This document shows positions 41,129-50,505 of a stretch of DNA of 64,000 nt, piece after piece. Numbering within the stretch: the stretch's first letter is position 1; each line of letters starts with the position of its first letter. Position numbers and translations under genes: made by a program. Below the pieces are notes generated by a model, which was not told the DNA's origin, did not search any database, and worked only from the letters and a program-made list of their open reading frames with translations. This DNA is from UBA8752 sp965657965 (GTDB lineage Bacteria; Bacteroidota; Bacteroidia; Flavobacteriales_D; Sanyastnellaceae), in the NCBI GenBank assembly GCA_965657965.1, contig CBFHQM010000006.1, positions 1 through 64,000 on the forward strand, read 5' to 3'.

Positions 41129-42127
41129 TTACGCTTCACCGCCTTGAATGGCAGACCATAAGAGGTCTTTCAGCGCATCTACACCCTCCCCCGTTACTGC
41201 GCTGAAGTAGTGGTGCTGCAATTTCCCCATCGCTGCACTCACTTCCTCTCTCAGTTCTGCATCGAGGACATCGCATTTGGAGATGGCCAGGACCCGATCC
41301 TTTCTGAGGAGTTCAGGGTTGTACTGCTCCAACTCTGCGAGTAGGATTCGGTACGCTTTTTCAATGTCGTCGGCGTCTCCCGGCACCATAAACAACAACA
41401 CCGAATTCCGTTCAATGTGTCGCAGGAAGCGCAAACCCAAGCCGCGGCCTTCATGGGCGCCTTCAATGATGCCCGGAATGTCGGCCATCACAAAACTGCG
41501 TTCACCACGGTAAGCGACCATCCCCAAATTCGGACGGAGTGTCGTAAACGGATAGTCTGCAATTTCTGGCTTGGCCGCACTCACCACACTCAACAATGTG
41601 GACTTGCCCGCATTCGGGAAGCCAACAAGGCCAACATCAGCCAACAATTTGAGCTCGAGGATCCGCCACATTTCTTGGCCATCCTCTCCCGGTTGGGCGT
41701 AGCGCGGCGTTTGATTTGTAGGAGACTTAAAATGGTCATTTCCGAGGCCACCTCGGCCACCGGGAACCATCACCCATTGCTGGTCGTTCTCGGTGATTTC
41801 CCCGACCACTTCCTGAGTATCCGCATCGCGGATCACGGTTCCAATTGGGACGTCGACGTATTCATCTTTGCCGTCAGCGCCATGCTTCCGGTTTCCAGTG
41901 CCTGGGAAACCATGACCGGCCAAAACGTGCTTGCGGTACTTGAGATGCAACAAGGTCCACACTTGTGCATTTCCACGCAAAATCACGTGTCCTCCACGGC
42001 CGCCGTCTCCTCCATCAGGCCCCCCTTTCGCAGTGGTGCGGTCACGGTGCATGTGTGTACTTCCCTTGCCTCCTTTACCCGAGCGACAACAGAGCTTCAC
42101 ATAATCAACAAAATTCTCGCTCGACAT
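41129..42127 (-). CDS. obgE: GTPase Obg/CgtA
   Basis: Essential ribosome-assembly and stress GTPase, 332 residues. The glycine-rich Obg domain (1-157) has GKGGKGSTHMHRDR, GGPDGGDGGRGGHV and GGRGGLGNDHFKS. The G domain follows: G1 GFPNAGKS (169-176), G2 region YPFTTLRPN, G3 DIPGIIEGAHEGRGLG, and G4 ISKCD in place of NKxD. There is no C-terminal OCT domain. It follows adk by 15 bases on the same strand. Confidence 0.97.
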   Translation of the reverse strand: MSSENFVDYVKLCCRSGKGGKGSTHMHRDRTTAKGGPDGGDGGRGGHVILRGNAQVWTLLHLKYRKHVLAGHGFPGTGNRKHGADGKDEYVDVPIGTVIRDADTQEVVGEITENDQQWVMVPGGRGGLGNDHFKSPTNQTPRYAQPGEDGQEMWRILELKLLADVGLVGFPNAGKSTLLSVVSAAKPEIADYPFTTLRPNLGMVAYRGERSFVMADIPGIIEGAHEGRGLGLRFLRHIERNSVLLFMVPGDADDIEKAYRILLAELEQYNPELLRKDRVLAISKCDVLDAELREEVSAAMGKLQHHYFSAVTGEGVDALKDLLWSAIQGGEA

Positions 42128-42142
42128 GACCGTTTAATGGGC

Positions 42143-42718
42143 TTAACCCTTTCCGTCTAACGCACGACTCAACCGATCAAAAATGTCTTCGATTGTTCCC
42201 ATGCCCTCGACTCCCTGATACTTCGACTGGCCCTTGTAGTGATCGGCCACCGGCGCTGTTTCCGCGTTGTACACGTCGATTCTCTTTTGGATCACCACAG
42301 GATCCGCATCGTCCGCACGGCCACTGGTTTCGGCACGTTTGGCCAAGCGCTGCCTCAGCTCCTCTTCTTCCACCTCCAAGGCCAGCATGGCCGTAATGGC
42401 TTGGCCCTTGGCCTCCAGAAAACGATCCAATGCCTCGGCTTGGGCTTTGGTTCTTGGGAAGCCATCGAAAATGAATCCTTTGGCTTCGGGGAATCCATTG
42501 GCCGTGTCTTCCAAAATCTGAATGGTCACGTCGTCGGGGACCAATTGCCCTGAATCCAGATAGGACTTGGCCAATTTCCCCAATTCCGTTCCTCCTTTGA
42601 TGTTGGCACGGAAAATGTCTCCCGTCGACAAATGGACAAAACCGAAATGGTCAACCAATAGGGCACTTTGAGTGCCTTTTCCCGCGCCCGGAGGGCCGAA
42701 GAGAACAATGTTGCGCAT
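42143..42718 (-). CDS. adk: Adenylate kinase
   Basis: Interconverts 2 ADP with ATP and AMP. The 191 residues start MRNIVLFGPPGAGKGTQ (P-loop), then HLSTGDIFRANI, DGFPRTKAQAEAL, a short LID (AKRAETSGRADDAD) without zinc cysteines, and KRIDVYNAETAPV. The ATG at 42718 matches the family; the longer frame start at 42751 does not. An exact TATCTTTG box lies six bases before this ATG, which predicts a leaderless mRNA. obgE follows after 15 bases. Confidence 0.98.
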   Translation of the reverse strand: MRNIVLFGPPGAGKGTQSALLVDHFGFVHLSTGDIFRANIKGGTELGKLAKSYLDSGQLVPDDVTIQILEDTANGFPEAKGFIFDGFPRTKAQAEALDRFLEAKGQAITAMLALEVEEEELRQRLAKRAETSGRADDADPVVIQKRIDVYNAETAPVADHYKGQSKYQGVEGMGTIEDIFDRLSRALDGKG

Positions 42719-42724
42719 AGCGGA

Positions 42725-42732
42725 CAAAGATA
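42725..42732 (-). promoter_or_regulatory. TAnnTTTG -7 box next to the adk ATG
   Basis: On the minus strand TATCTTTG, an exact consensus match, is separated from the adk ATG by only six bases. It supports the 42718 start and a leaderless or near-leaderless transcript. Confidence 0.5.
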
Positions 42733-42856
42733 GAGGCCATATGTGCTCCACCTACCTTCCACTCAGGATTGGAATTCAACCTGAAAATATCTTGTTGAAA
42801 CTCATTTTATCAAATTCGTAAACGTAGCAGGCTAAGTCAATCCTTTGGCTCATTTT

Positions 42857-42861
42857 GGAGG
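42857..42861 (+). promoter_or_regulatory. Shine-Dalgarno GGAGG before the secreted-protein gene
   Basis: GGAGG lies nine bases before the ATG at 42871. Strong Shine-Dalgarno sites are rare elsewhere in this window, and this one favours the 42871 start over the in-frame ATG at 42880. Confidence 0.55.
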
Positions 42862-42870
42862 TCCATATAC

Positions 42871-45465
42871 ATGTTCAGAATGACCTCACGACTTCGCCTA
42901 CCCAGCCTACTTCTTACCCTCTTCTTCTTCGCACAGCCACACATTCAAGCACAAAACAGCATTGGACTTGAAATTGAAGTGGTCTCCGAAGACATCGGCT
43001 TGCTCGTCGGTGCTCTCGGCATTACCGACTTGACGGGCTACAGCACAACCCGTCTGTACGTTAACAACATGGCGCCCACGGACTTTTTGTCCTCCATCTC
43101 TGGTGACGCCACGAACTCCACCCTCGTCAACACCACAACCGACTTCTATCACGCCACCCTGGGCGCAGGTACACCCAATGGCATCAACAGCTTGCTGTTT
43201 CCTGTCTATCCCGACCTGGCTTACGACAGCTGGGTCACCATCGGACTTGAAGGCGTTCCCAATGCCGCTGCAGGAGAAGCCACCGTCAGCACAGTTCAGT
43301 CCGCTACAAACCCTTGGTTGACCAACTTCGATCCCGGAGCAGGACTCGCAGGCGGAAACATCGCCATTGACGACGCCATCGGTGGCGCGTGGTACGCGCT
43401 CAACGGCGATGCCAACGGAATCGCAGGTCCCGACATGAAAGTGTTGGCCGGTCAGTTCACCACCACGGGAGAACTCAGCGGCCAGCTCTACGTCCAAATT
43501 TTCCTCGATGGAGATGGTTCGGATGAGTTCCGAGACACTTTTTACTTCGGTGCCGGCGGACCTGTTTTGGGATGCACGGATGCCACCGCTTGTAATTACA
43601 ACTCAGAAGCCACCGACGATGATGACTCCTGCGAATTGCCCGCAGACGGACTGGACTGCGATGGCAACTGCCTCGCTGACGCCGACCTCGATGGCATCTG
43701 TGACGAAAACGAAATCGCAGGGTGCGACGACGACACCGCTTGCAACTACAGCGAAACCGCCACAGACAACGATGGGTCTTGTACGTATGCAGACGCCGGT
43801 CTTGACTGCGATGGCAACTGCCTCGCTGACGCCGACCTCGATGGCATCTGCGACGAAGACGAAATCGCCGGATGTACCGACACTGCCGCAAACAACTTTG
43901 ATCCGCTCGCCACAGACGACGACGGAAGTTGTCTGTATGCCTGTGGTCCAGAGTGGGGAGAGCCCAACACCTACCCTGGCGTGGCCACTGTCCTGGCCTT
44001 GGTCACCATTGAAGGCGAGAACGCAAACATGATGGACGCCGTAGGTGCCTATGTCGGGGACGAACTCCGAGGCGCAGCCGACATCATCGAGTTTGAAGGC
44101 GCGACATATGTGAGCATGACCGTGTACATCTCAGGAGGAGAAGAAGACGTCACGTTTGTCCTCTTCAACCAAGATGAGTGCGCCACCTGCACCATGGACG
44201 GAGGCATCACAGCCATGTCCTTCGGAGAGTATGGCAGCTTTGAATCCCCATTGATGTTGGACGCCAACTGCAGCGCAACCAGCCTCTCTGTGGAGCTCAA
44301 CGAGGGATGGAACTACGTCTCCACCAACCTGATGCCAGACGATTATGCCATTGCGAACCTGTTTGACGCGGCATTGGACGGCGCCCTACTGAAAGCATTG
44401 GGCGATGCCGACTTCGCCTTGGGCAACAGCTACACGCCTGGCATTCCCAGTGTATTCAACTCGCTCCAAAGCCACAGCGATGCCGCTGGATATGTGATCA
44501 AATTGAACAGCGCAGCCACTTGGACAAGCCAAGGCATGCCCTTGGAGGCCAGCAATACTCCTCTGGATCTGAACGAAGGTTGGAACATCATCGGTTACGT
44601 ACCTCAGGTCGCCTTGTCCGTGGAAACCGCTCTCGCCTCCATCGAGGGCAATGTGGGAACGGTCATTGATGGCCAAAACGGCACCGTGTGGAATCCGGCC
44701 AATCCCAATGAGTTCAACAGTCTCCTCAACCTCGAGCCCGGACGCGCTTATTGGCTCCGGATGCTGGAGGCGAGCACTTTGCTCTACCCCAGCGCCGAAG
44801 ACATTGAGACGAATGGCTTGGGCATCGACGAAGAAGAGTCCGCCAACAATGCAGCCACATCGACAACGGGGTGGACTGTTTCTCGCGGACCCTTGGCCTC
44901 TGCTGTTGCAGCCGAAGTTCGATTGGACGACCAACCGGTCTCAGGTGAAGCTTACCTCGGCGCCTTCGTCAATGAGACTTGTGTCGCAGTGCGTGCGCTC
45001 ACGAGCCTCGACAACATGACCGCGGCTCAACTCGCCGTGATGCTCGAATCGTCTGCCGACGTCACCTTCAAGTTGTGGCTTAACGGCACTGTATTGACCT
45101 CTGACGATCACCTGATGCTCAATGGAGGCGAAGAGTTCGGACAAGCTGGAAACGTGCTCCCTATCCTGCGCTTTACATCGGCAACCAATGGGGTCGCCAA
45201 TGTCGCCGTCGTGACCGACCTCACACTCTCTCCCGTTCCGGCTTCGACCGAAGCATGGCTGGACTTGAACGTCAATCAAGTCGGACAATTCAACATTCAG
45301 GTTTTGGATGTTCGAGGAGCACAAGTGGCGGTCTTGCACGATGGTGAATTGACAACTGGCCAACACCGCATCGGCATCCATGTCGGCACTTGGGCCGCAG
45401 GAACCTATTTCGTGAAAGGCGTGAGCCCTGCGGGCGCCTTCCGAAGCCCCTTCATTGTCGAGTAA
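42871..45465 (+). CDS. T9SS-sorted secreted protein with YDSWVTIG domain and GCTD repeats
   Basis: 864 residues with a signal peptide (to about 28, HIQAQ). In order: a YDSWVTIG-type domain (about 30-225, motif at 118-125); GCTDATACNY/DLDGICDE repeats (230-350), including an almost identical 50-residue duplication; a beta-rich domain starting EWGEPNTYPGVATVLALV (355-470); a region with paired LNEGWNYVST and LNEGWNIIGY motifs (470-640); and a T9SS type A sorting domain (about 790-864: LSPVPASTEAWLDLNV, VLDVRGAQVAVLHDG, GTYFVKGVS). It should be exported through T9SS and attached or released at the surface. A terminator follows. Function unknown. Confidence 0.88.
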   Translation: MFRMTSRLRLPSLLLTLFFFAQPHIQAQNSIGLEIEVVSEDIGLLVGALGITDLTGYSTTRLYVNNMAPTDFLSSISGDATNSTLVNTTTDFYHATLGAGTPNGINSLLFPVYPDLAYDSWVTIGLEGVPNAAAGEATVSTVQSATNPWLTNFDPGAGLAGGNIAIDDAIGGAWYALNGDANGIAGPDMKVLAGQFTTTGELSGQLYVQIFLDGDGSDEFRDTFYFGAGGPVLGCTDATACNYNSEATDDDDSCELPADGLDCDGNCLADADLDGICDENEIAGCDDDTACNYSETATDNDGSCTYADAGLDCDGNCLADADLDGICDEDEIAGCTDTAANNFDPLATDDDGSCLYACGPEWGEPNTYPGVATVLALVTIEGENANMMDAVGAYVGDELRGAADIIEFEGATYVSMTVYISGGEEDVTFVLFNQDECATCTMDGGITAMSFGEYGSFESPLMLDANCSATSLSVELNEGWNYVSTNLMPDDYAIANLFDAALDGALLKALGDADFALGNSYTPGIPSVFNSLQSHSDAAGYVIKLNSAATWTSQGMPLEASNTPLDLNEGWNIIGYVPQVALSVETALASIEGNVGTVIDGQNGTVWNPANPNEFNSLLNLEPGRAYWLRMLEASTLLYPSAEDIETNGLGIDEEESANNAATSTTGWTVSRGPLASAVAAEVRLDDQPVSGEAYLGAFVNETCVAVRALTSLDNMTAAQLAVMLESSADVTFKLWLNGTVLTSDDHLMLNGGEEFGQAGNVLPILRFTSATNGVANVAVVTDLTLSPVPASTEAWLDLNVNQVGQFNIQVLDVRGAQVAVLHDGELTTGQHRIGIHVGTWAAGTYFVKGVSPAGAFRSPFIVE
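43654..43700 (+). repeat. 47-base direct repeat, copy 1
   Basis: Identical to 43804-43850, 150 bases downstream. It encodes DCDGNCLADADLDGI within the GCTD/TSP3-like region and reflects recent duplication of a 50-codon module. Confidence 0.8.
43804..43850 (+). repeat. 47-base direct repeat, copy 2
   Basis: Second copy of the 43654-43700 sequence at a period of exactly 150 bases, in frame. Confidence 0.8.
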
Positions 45466-45487
45466 GAATCACGAACCAAACCAAAAG

Positions 45488-45516
45488 AAAGCCCGCCACG
45501 TGCGGGCTTTTTTTTT
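45488..45516 (+). terminator. Rho-independent terminator after the T9SS gene
   Basis: Arms AAAGCCCGC (45488-45496) and GCGGGCTTT (45502-45510) followed by a run of T to 45516. The rest of the gap to 45636 shows nothing recognisable. Confidence 0.9.
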
Positions 45517-45636
45517 GAGCTTTCCGTTTGTGCTTAAAAGACAACAAAGTCAGCAGTAAGCTAAGTCCCCCCAGCCCCCTGTCTTTGAATCAGGCAAGAG
45601 TGCGCATGGAGATAGGAAAGCGTTACTGGGCTCCAG

Positions 45637-48564
45637 TTAAGGACATACGTTCCCGAAGACGGAGAGCAAGGCCAAGACATCAGAGACGCCGATTGCACCA
45701 TCGCCATCGATGTCTTCCTCACAGACTGTAAGACCCACACACAAACCAAGGGACGCATCCCAGAATGTATTTGGGCCACAAAATTGAGTGCCGTCCAACG
45801 GAACACCGGGGCAGTCACATGCACCGCACTCACCAAAACAAGCCACGGGCAACTCCGTTGTTAAGGCCACAGGAATCGCCGTGCGATTGAACCCGCCAAA
45901 GCCATCCGACAAGCCACAGGATTCCGGCACATTTTCGGCCATCTCCCAATCCGACATCAACAAGAACTTATAGGTGAACTCCGCATCGCCCACCACCGTG
46001 GTCTCCAATGTCCAGAGCCCCGCACTGGTCTCATTCATCGGCGTGGCGGCGGCATCCCAACCCTGAAAACTACCGGCCACATTGACCATGGTCGGCGTTG
46101 GTTCTACACAGGACACATCCACTTCGAACACCACGGAATAGGCGCACGTCCCATTGTCGAGCGTAGCCCCCGAGTCAAAATTGACCGCATCCTCGTCGGT
46201 ACATCCAGGAAAATCCAAGTTTGCCGTGCATGCCGCACACGCTCCGAAGCAATGAGGCCCGAAGACATCCGGTCCTGCCACAACAATTTGCCGATTGTAA
46301 CCCCCAAAACCGTCCCCATTTCCGCAGCCTTCAGGCACACTTTCCCCGGACGACCAATTTGTGCCATTGACAAATTTGTAATCCACAACTGTGCCCGCAT
46401 TGGCCTCAAAAGACACCGTCCAAATCCCTTCGCCTTGATCCACCATGGACGTACTCCCAGGGGACCAACCTTGAAACGAGCCTGCTACGTGCAAGCCAGC
46501 GGGAGACAGCACCCCCGATTCCATCAGATCGTAAGCATCAACAGCCAACGTAACGGTGTATGCACAGACCCCTTCCTCGCCAAAATTGACAGCTTCTGAA
46601 TCCAGACAATTGCTGCTGAGCAAGAGTGCGTCCTCGGGAGACACGGGGGTCACTGGCGTGTCCAGCCACAAATGCCATTGGCCAGGCGCAAAAAAGTACC
46701 CCGCCCCCAAGTCCGAGACCTCAAGGGTGTCCCCGGAAAGGGCGTCGAACCAAAGTCCTGTATGGGAAAAGCCAGGGCTCATTGAGAATCCGGTGACGTC
46801 AAAATTTCCGCACAACACTGCATTTTGATCCGGCGAATACAAGTGGAGGCGCTTGCCCATTCCACCAAAATCAATGTTGTAGTCATACGTGGAAAAGACA
46901 GGAGCATCCCGTTTCAATTCACACAACGCCTTAACGGAACGGGCCAAGTGCTGTCGCTCCGGAACCAAAGCCAAGTCCGACCATGGATCTGGTTTCTCAT
47001 TCAGTTTACACCCCTCCTCATAGGATCCGTTTCCACAATCGTAAATCGAAACATCATAACCAAACTCGCCCCATTGGTACATCATTTTGGGGCCGGGCAA
47101 AGCCAACAAAAAGGCATGCATCATGGCCAAACGGTTCAAGCCCTCGTCCAACGACTTGACGTCATAGTCCACGGCGGACTGTCCGTACAAGAACAAATCA
47201 TGAGCCACACGCTGCTCGTCGTGGCTTTCGGCATACGCCACCAAATTGGGCCAATCCCAACCGCGAGCTTGCCAAGAGGCCCAAGAAAAATCTCCCCCAT
47301 ACCCCAACGCAGCCTGGGTGAATTCGGTGGTCGACTTGCCCCAAAGCAAAAAGCCGCCATTGGCCAACGCCGTTTCTTCGGAATTGTCTCCCAAATGCTC
47401 CAAGATCATGTACGTACCCGGGTAATCAGACCAAATGTGGTTCGCGTAGTCAAAAAGGATGTCGACCCGCTGCTGATCGTAAGCGCTCCACGCTCCAATG
47501 TCTCCCAAAGTATTGCTCTGGGTTAAGCCTTTGGACAAGTCCACCCGAAAACCATCCATGTGAAACTCAGCGAGCCAATGGTCGAAAACACGCTTCCAGA
47601 ATTCCTTTGTCCATGGGTCACCATGGTCAAAATCAGATCCCAGTCCATAGGGATGAATCTGATCTTCATTGAACCAAGGATTGCCCGCCGAAATCCCACC
47701 ATCTTCATCTTGGTACATGCGCACCAAAGGGTCCAGGCCAAAACTGTGGTTCGGAACGATATCCAGAATCACAGCAATGCCGTTTGCATGTGCCTTGTCC
47801 ACCAAACGCTTCAAAGCATCCTCGGTACCATAAGCTTTGTCCACGGCAAAACGTGGCCCGGGATTGTAACCCCAGCTCAAGTTCCCGTCGAACTCGCTCA
47901 CCGGCATCAATTCAATCGCAGTAATGCCCAGCCACGCCAAGTGATCCATTCGCTGACTCACCGCATCAAAGGTTTGCGCATCATCCCAGTCCCGCACCAG
48001 CAACTCGTAAATCACCAACCTGTCTTGCGCAGGCCGTTGAAAGTCCGCATCCCCCCACTGAAATTCAGGGGCCTCCGTGCGGAGTGCACCGACTGGCCAA
48101 GAAGCAACCTCGCTGGGATATCTCGGGCGCGCGGGAAATGTGGACGCCTGAATATAACCGTCGTTCCAAGGGTCCAAAATCAAGGGGGCAAATGGATCGG
48201 CGACCTCCAACGTGTCGTCAATCAAATAATGAAAACGCTGCCACTCTCCTGGCGCAATGCCATCTACCTCCAACCACCAAGTGTTTCCATCTTCGGACCT
48301 GTTCATGAGAGCGGCATCCCCAATGAACCACTCATTGAAATCTCCTCGAAGGTGGACATGGTCTTTTGATGGGGCCCTGAGCTGAAAATGAACCCGGTCG
48401 GGAGCCAAAATCTCCACCCCATCACGTCGGCCCTCGGGCGGGTCCTGGATGAGCCCTTGACCGTCAAAAGTCAAGGGGAAACAAGCCAACAAAACACCAG
48501 TAAATGCTCCTAAAAAACCCGTTTCAAACCGGCGGTAAAAAAAAGTGAGGGTAGAGGCCTCCAT
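45637..48564 (-). CDS. Secreted GH13 alpha-amylase family enzyme with dockerin-like tail
   Basis: 975-residue glycoside hydrolase for alpha-glucans. After a signal or membrane segment (about 17-36) comes a CBM48-like domain (50-150: FQLRAPSKDHVHLRGDFNEW). The GH13 barrel (about 165-560) has nucleophile Asp342 (DGFRVDLSKG), acid/base Glu389 (MILEHLGD) and Asp449 (ESHDEQR), all intact. The C-terminal part has two starch-binding-like repeats (VHVAGSFQGWSPG; VNVAGSFQGWDAA), each followed by a Cys cluster (CFGACAAC, CFGECGAC), one GCTDEDAVNF repeat, and the tail CEEDIDGDGAIGVSDVLALL ending in CP. It carries no T9SS domain. Divergent from lpdA. Confidence 0.92.
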   Translation of the reverse strand: MEASTLTFFYRRFETGFLGAFTGVLLACFPLTFDGQGLIQDPPEGRRDGVEILAPDRVHFQLRAPSKDHVHLRGDFNEWFIGDAALMNRSEDGNTWWLEVDGIAPGEWQRFHYLIDDTLEVADPFAPLILDPWNDGYIQASTFPARPRYPSEVASWPVGALRTEAPEFQWGDADFQRPAQDRLVIYELLVRDWDDAQTFDAVSQRMDHLAWLGITAIELMPVSEFDGNLSWGYNPGPRFAVDKAYGTEDALKRLVDKAHANGIAVILDIVPNHSFGLDPLVRMYQDEDGGISAGNPWFNEDQIHPYGLGSDFDHGDPWTKEFWKRVFDHWLAEFHMDGFRVDLSKGLTQSNTLGDIGAWSAYDQQRVDILFDYANHIWSDYPGTYMILEHLGDNSEETALANGGFLLWGKSTTEFTQAALGYGGDFSWASWQARGWDWPNLVAYAESHDEQRVAHDLFLYGQSAVDYDVKSLDEGLNRLAMMHAFLLALPGPKMMYQWGEFGYDVSIYDCGNGSYEEGCKLNEKPDPWSDLALVPERQHLARSVKALCELKRDAPVFSTYDYNIDFGGMGKRLHLYSPDQNAVLCGNFDVTGFSMSPGFSHTGLWFDALSGDTLEVSDLGAGYFFAPGQWHLWLDTPVTPVSPEDALLLSSNCLDSEAVNFGEEGVCAYTVTLAVDAYDLMESGVLSPAGLHVAGSFQGWSPGSTSMVDQGEGIWTVSFEANAGTVVDYKFVNGTNWSSGESVPEGCGNGDGFGGYNRQIVVAGPDVFGPHCFGACAACTANLDFPGCTDEDAVNFDSGATLDNGTCAYSVVFEVDVSCVEPTPTMVNVAGSFQGWDAAATPMNETSAGLWTLETTVVGDAEFTYKFLLMSDWEMAENVPESCGLSDGFGGFNRTAIPVALTTELPVACFGECGACDCPGVPLDGTQFCGPNTFWDASLGLCVGLTVCEEDIDGDGAIGVSDVLALLSVFGNVCP

Positions 48565-48609
48565 AAGCGTAAGATACGACCCCTATTTTCGCACCTCCAA
48601 TACGTTCAA

Positions 48610-49998
48610 ATGAAATACGACATCTTGGTGCTGGGCAGTGGTCCCGGCGGATACGTGACCGCCATTCGCGCTTCCCAACTGGGGAAAAAAGTTGCGGTCG
48701 TCGAGCGCGAAGCACTCGGCGGCATTTGCCTGAACTGGGGGTGCATTCCCACCAAGGCCCTCTTGAAGAGCGCCAACGTTTTTGAATACATCGAACACGC
48801 CGAAGACTACGGCATCAAAGTGGCCCAACCGAAGGTGGACTTTGGAGGAATGGTCAAACGGTCCCGTGGCGTTGCAGACGGAATGTCGAAAGGCGTTCAG
48901 TTCTTGATGAAGAAAAACAAAATCGACGTCATCATGGGCGATGGCAAGTTGATGCCTGGCCGAAAGGTCGAAGTCACCAATGCAGACGGTGCGAAACAGG
49001 TGGTCGAAGCCGACCACGTGATTGTCGCCACCGGCGCCCGCAGCCGAAAATTGCCCAACCTGCCCCAAGACGGGAAAAAAGTCATTGGCTATCGTGAAGC
49101 CATGACCATGGAAAAGCAACCGAAGAAGCTCGTCGTGGTGGGTTCCGGTGCCATCGGTGTCGAATTTGCCTACTTCTACAATGCCATCGGCACAGATGTG
49201 ACCATTGTTGAGTACATGCCCAACATCGTACCAGTCGAGGACACTGACGTGTCCAAGCAACTGGCGCGCAGCTTCAAGAAAGCGGGCATTAAAATCATGA
49301 CATCGAGCGAGGTGACGCAAGTCGACACCTCCGGCAGTGGAGTGAAGGTTCACGTAAAAACCAAAAAGGGCGAAGAGGTCCTCGAGGCCGATGTCGTTTT
49401 GAGTGCCGTCGGCGTTGTCGCCAATATCGAGAACATCGGTCTCGAAGAAGTGGGCATTGCAACAGACCGAGGCAAAGTGATTGTCGACGACTTCTATAAG
49501 ACCAACATCCCTGGCTATTACGCCATCGGAGATTGTGTCCCCGGCCCCTCTCTCGCGCACGTTGCAAGTGCGGAGGGAATTCTGTGTGTCGAAAAGATTG
49601 CAGGCCACAACGTGGAGCCCATCGATTACGGCAACATCCCCGGTTGCACCTACTGTTTCCCTGAGGTGGCCAGCGTGGGCAAAACAGAACAAGCCTGCAA
49701 GGACGAAGGGATCGACATTAAAATCGGCTCCTTCCCGTTCAGCGCTTCTGGAAAAGCCAGCGCTGCAGGCCACAAGGATGGTTTTGTGAAGCTGATTTTT
49801 GACGCGAAGTATGGTGAATTGCTTGGTGGACACATGATTGGCGCCAACGTTACAGAGATGATCGCCGAAATCGTCGCCATGCGAAAATTGGAGACCACCG
49901 GACACGAAATCATCAAAACCATTCACCCTCACCCCACACTCAGTGAAGCGGTTATGGAAGCTGCAGCTGCGGCTTACGACGAGGTAATCCACCTCTGA
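48610..49998 (+). CDS. lpdA: Dihydrolipoyl dehydrogenase (E3)
   Basis: Re-oxidises dihydrolipoamide in 2-oxo acid dehydrogenase or glycine cleavage complexes. The 462 residues have an FAD motif (VLGSGPGGYVTAIRA), the redox disulfide GGICLNWGC (Cys40/Cys45), the NAD motif VVGSGAIGVEFA, YAIGDCVPGPSLAHVASAEG and the C-terminal catalytic His motif HPHPTLSEA. It lies 10 kb from the fused E1 gene, its likely partner. A near -7 box TATTTTCG is present in the 45-base divergent gap, and a terminator follows. Confidence 0.97.
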   Translation: MKYDILVLGSGPGGYVTAIRASQLGKKVAVVEREALGGICLNWGCIPTKALLKSANVFEYIEHAEDYGIKVAQPKVDFGGMVKRSRGVADGMSKGVQFLMKKNKIDVIMGDGKLMPGRKVEVTNADGAKQVVEADHVIVATGARSRKLPNLPQDGKKVIGYREAMTMEKQPKKLVVVGSGAIGVEFAYFYNAIGTDVTIVEYMPNIVPVEDTDVSKQLARSFKKAGIKIMTSSEVTQVDTSGSGVKVHVKTKKGEEVLEADVVLSAVGVVANIENIGLEEVGIATDRGKVIVDDFYKTNIPGYYAIGDCVPGPSLAHVASAEGILCVEKIAGHNVEPIDYGNIPGCTYCFPEVASVGKTEQACKDEGIDIKIGSFPFSASGKASAAGHKDGFVKLIFDAKYGELLGGHMIGANVTEMIAEIVAMRKLETTGHEIIKTIHPHPTLSEAVMEAAAAAYDEVIHL

Positions 49999-50022
49999 AT
50001 AAGCCCATTTTCAAGAACAAAG

Positions 50023-50046
50023 AAGGCGCCTGAGGGCGCCTTTTTT
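50023..50046 (+). terminator. Rho-independent terminator after lpdA
   Basis: AAGGCGCC (50023-50030), loop TGAG, GGCGCC (50035-50040) and six T (50041-50046). Confidence 0.88.
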
Positions 50047-50065
50047 GTTGTGAATCGCATAAAAG

Positions 50066-50416
50066 TCAATTGACTTTCAATCGAACCGGTTCTAACCGGA
50101 TGGGTTCAGCTTGTTCTGGATGAGACGCTCTTTTCGACACGCCTTCATTCTTTCGGTTCCTCTTTCTTGCTCGGCGGTCCGCAGACTCAACCAATCGGTC
50201 GATGTGAACCAAATAACGGACGGCACTGCCCAACATCATCAAAGCCACAAGCAAGACCACCACTCCAAGTGCACATTCCACAAGCCATAACGCTTCCTGC
50301 AATTCGGATAGACGTCGATAAACGCCATCTGCAACCACCCCCATACCCCAGGCAAAAAGCACCAGTCCTGCAGCACCGTGTCGGACGTATTTCTTTTTGG
50401 CAAGCTCGAGGGTCAT
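50066..50416 (-). CDS. Small two-TM membrane protein, hypothetical
   Basis: 116 residues with two membrane segments (about 14-32 and 43-66) and a strongly basic cytoplasmic tail (RRARKRNRKNEGVSKR). The first segment follows KKKYVRHG, so the N-terminus is probably inside. No family recognised. It is convergent with lpdA across the terminator. Confidence 0.65.
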   Translation of the reverse strand: MTLELAKKKYVRHGAAGLVLFAWGMGVVADGVYRRLSELQEALWLVECALGVVVLLVALMMLGSAVRYLVHIDRLVESADRRARKRNRKNEGVSKRASHPEQAEPIRLEPVRLKVN

Positions 50417-50505
50417 CTCTTCTGGTCTAGACAGCCCTGAAGGTGCACCACAAAACCTCCTTTATTTATCGCGCTGCCGCCTCTATGCAATGGCAAAAGG
50501 GTGAA

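Noticed and set aside
43560..43950. Short regularly spaced repeats that could suggest a CRISPR array
   Set aside because: The repeats are in frame, encode GCTD/DLDGICDE modules of a secreted protein, and no cas genes are present.
48583..49992. A 469-residue open frame antisense to lpdA
   Set aside because: It is a codon-bias shadow: lpdA on the other strand has all family motifs, and the antisense translation shows no recognisable domain.
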